A DNA stretch of 64,000 nt from Propioniferax innocua. GTDB taxonomy: Bacteria > Actinomycetota > Actinomycetes > Propionibacteriales > Propionibacteriaceae. The stretch covers positions 55,028 through 119,027 of the forward strand of contig NZ_VFOR01000003.1 of NCBI RefSeq assembly GCF_006716235.1, read 5' to 3'. The position numbers were made by a program, and so were the translations under genes. The notes beneath the pieces were generated by a model. The model saw only the letters and a list, made by a program, of their open reading frames with translations. It was not told the DNA's origin and ran no database searches. Positions 63,607 to 64,000 of this stretch are shown here, piece by piece. The stretch's first letter is position 1. Each line of letters begins with the position of its first letter.

Positions 63607-64000
63607 AGGCCATCTGCCCCGGGTCATTCGACCCCGTCACCTTCGGTCATCTCGACATCATCCGACGAAGCAGCCGCATCGTCGATGAGGTGATAATCGG
63701 TGTGGGACGCAACATGAGCAAGAGTGGCCTGTTCACCCCGGAGGAACGCGTCGAGATGTTGGAGGAGGCCACCGCGGACATCCCGGGAGTCCGTCCCCAG
63801 CTGATCGATGGTCTGCTCGTGGACTTCTGCATGGCCCATGACATCGGTGTGATCGTCAAAGGACTTCGCTTTGCCGCAGACTTCGACTACGAACTGCAGA
63901 TGGCTCAGATGAACCGGCAGCTGCAGCCTGTCGAGACGGTCCTGCTGCCCACGTCCGCCCAGTGGGCGTATGTGTCCTCCACATTGGTTCGTGAGGTCGC
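63603..64000 (+). CDS. coaD: Phosphopantetheine adenylyltransferase (partial, runs off the window)
   Basis: PPAT transfers AMP from ATP to 4'-phosphopantetheine in coenzyme A synthesis. About 132 residues are visible, with the N-terminal AICPGSFDPVTFGHLDIIRR containing the T/HxGH nucleotidyltransferase motif. VIVKGLRFAADFDYELQMAQ and the later PTSAQWAYVSSTLVREV are also present. The C-terminal part lies beyond 64000. GTG overlaps the rsmD stop (GTGA). Confidence 0.95.
   Translation, partial: MKAICPGSFDPVTFGHLDIIRRSSRIVDEVIIGVGRNMSKSGLFTPEERVEMLEEATADIPGVRPQLIDGLLVDFCMAHDIGVIVKGLRFAADFDYELQMAQMNRQLQPVETVLLPTSAQWAYVSSTLVREV

Overview
The window is high-GC chromosomal DNA from an actinobacterium (Actinomycetota). 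The evidence is the gene order, which matches the translation/isoprenoid locus of mycobacteria and related taxa (rlmN, dxr, rip1, ispG, GNAT, proS, rimP, nusA, ylxR, infB, rbfA, truB, ribF, rpsO, pnp, dapB, rnj), together with sortase-type LPXTG surface proteins, many GTG starts and a Streptomyces-like PHO box. Propionibacteriales or Micrococcales are plausible; the genus cannot be read from the sequence. No rRNA, tRNA, CRISPR array, insertion sequence or integrase was seen.

Layout. 1-22.3 kb is the conserved core: rlmN; a secreted LPXTG nuclease and a LOG-family protein on the minus strand; dxr-rip1-ispG-GNAT; proS with an M23 lipoprotein; a ferritin-like lipoprotein; rimP-nusA; a PH-domain membrane protein; ylxR-infB; a second secreted protein with a truncated sorting signal; rbfA-truB. 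22.5-44.6 kb is a 22-kb biosynthetic island placed exactly between truB and ribF. 44.7-53.6 kb returns to the core: ribF, azlCD (minus), rpsO, pnp, dapB, a DUF2993 protein, GNAT (minus), rnj. 53.8-60.2 kb is a six-gene organophosphonate/organophosphate uptake operon (HAD, phnD, phnC, two phnE, a cytoplasmic UshA-like phosphoesterase) followed by an RpiR regulator. 60.3-64 kb holds rpmB, recG, rsmD and the start of coaD.

The exciting system is the island. It encodes three precursor peptides with nitrile-hydratase-like leaders (NHLP) and almost pure polycysteine cores: DIYCCCCPCCCCA, YCCSCCCA and HCCCCPCCCSI. It also has a fused ThiF-like/YcaO cyclodehydratase, a SagB-type FMN dehydrogenase, a methyltransferase, two cytochromes P450, a Rieske oxygenase, a flavin amine oxidase, an alpha/beta hydrolase, a large LuxR-type regulator, the NHLM export set (HlyD-like, C39-peptidase ABC, second ABC) and a separate ABC-2 exporter. 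The inferred product class is a polythiazole RiPP (thiazole/oxazole-modified microcin, TOMM), potentially with two runs of four azoles hinged by proline, heavily tailored by oxidation. Precursors 1 and 2 form a short unit ended by a 17-bp terminator. Precursor 3 heads a minus-strand tailoring and export operon, and the core machinery runs divergently on the plus strand.

Two themes cut across the window. First, at least eight genes have a TANNNT -10 hexamer ending 6-7 nt before the start codon, as expected for leaderless mRNAs. Second, the phosphonate-type operon has a PHO-box-like 11-bp direct repeat upstream, an 8-bp inverted repeat as a candidate second operator, and a first gene whose only well-placed start is ATC.
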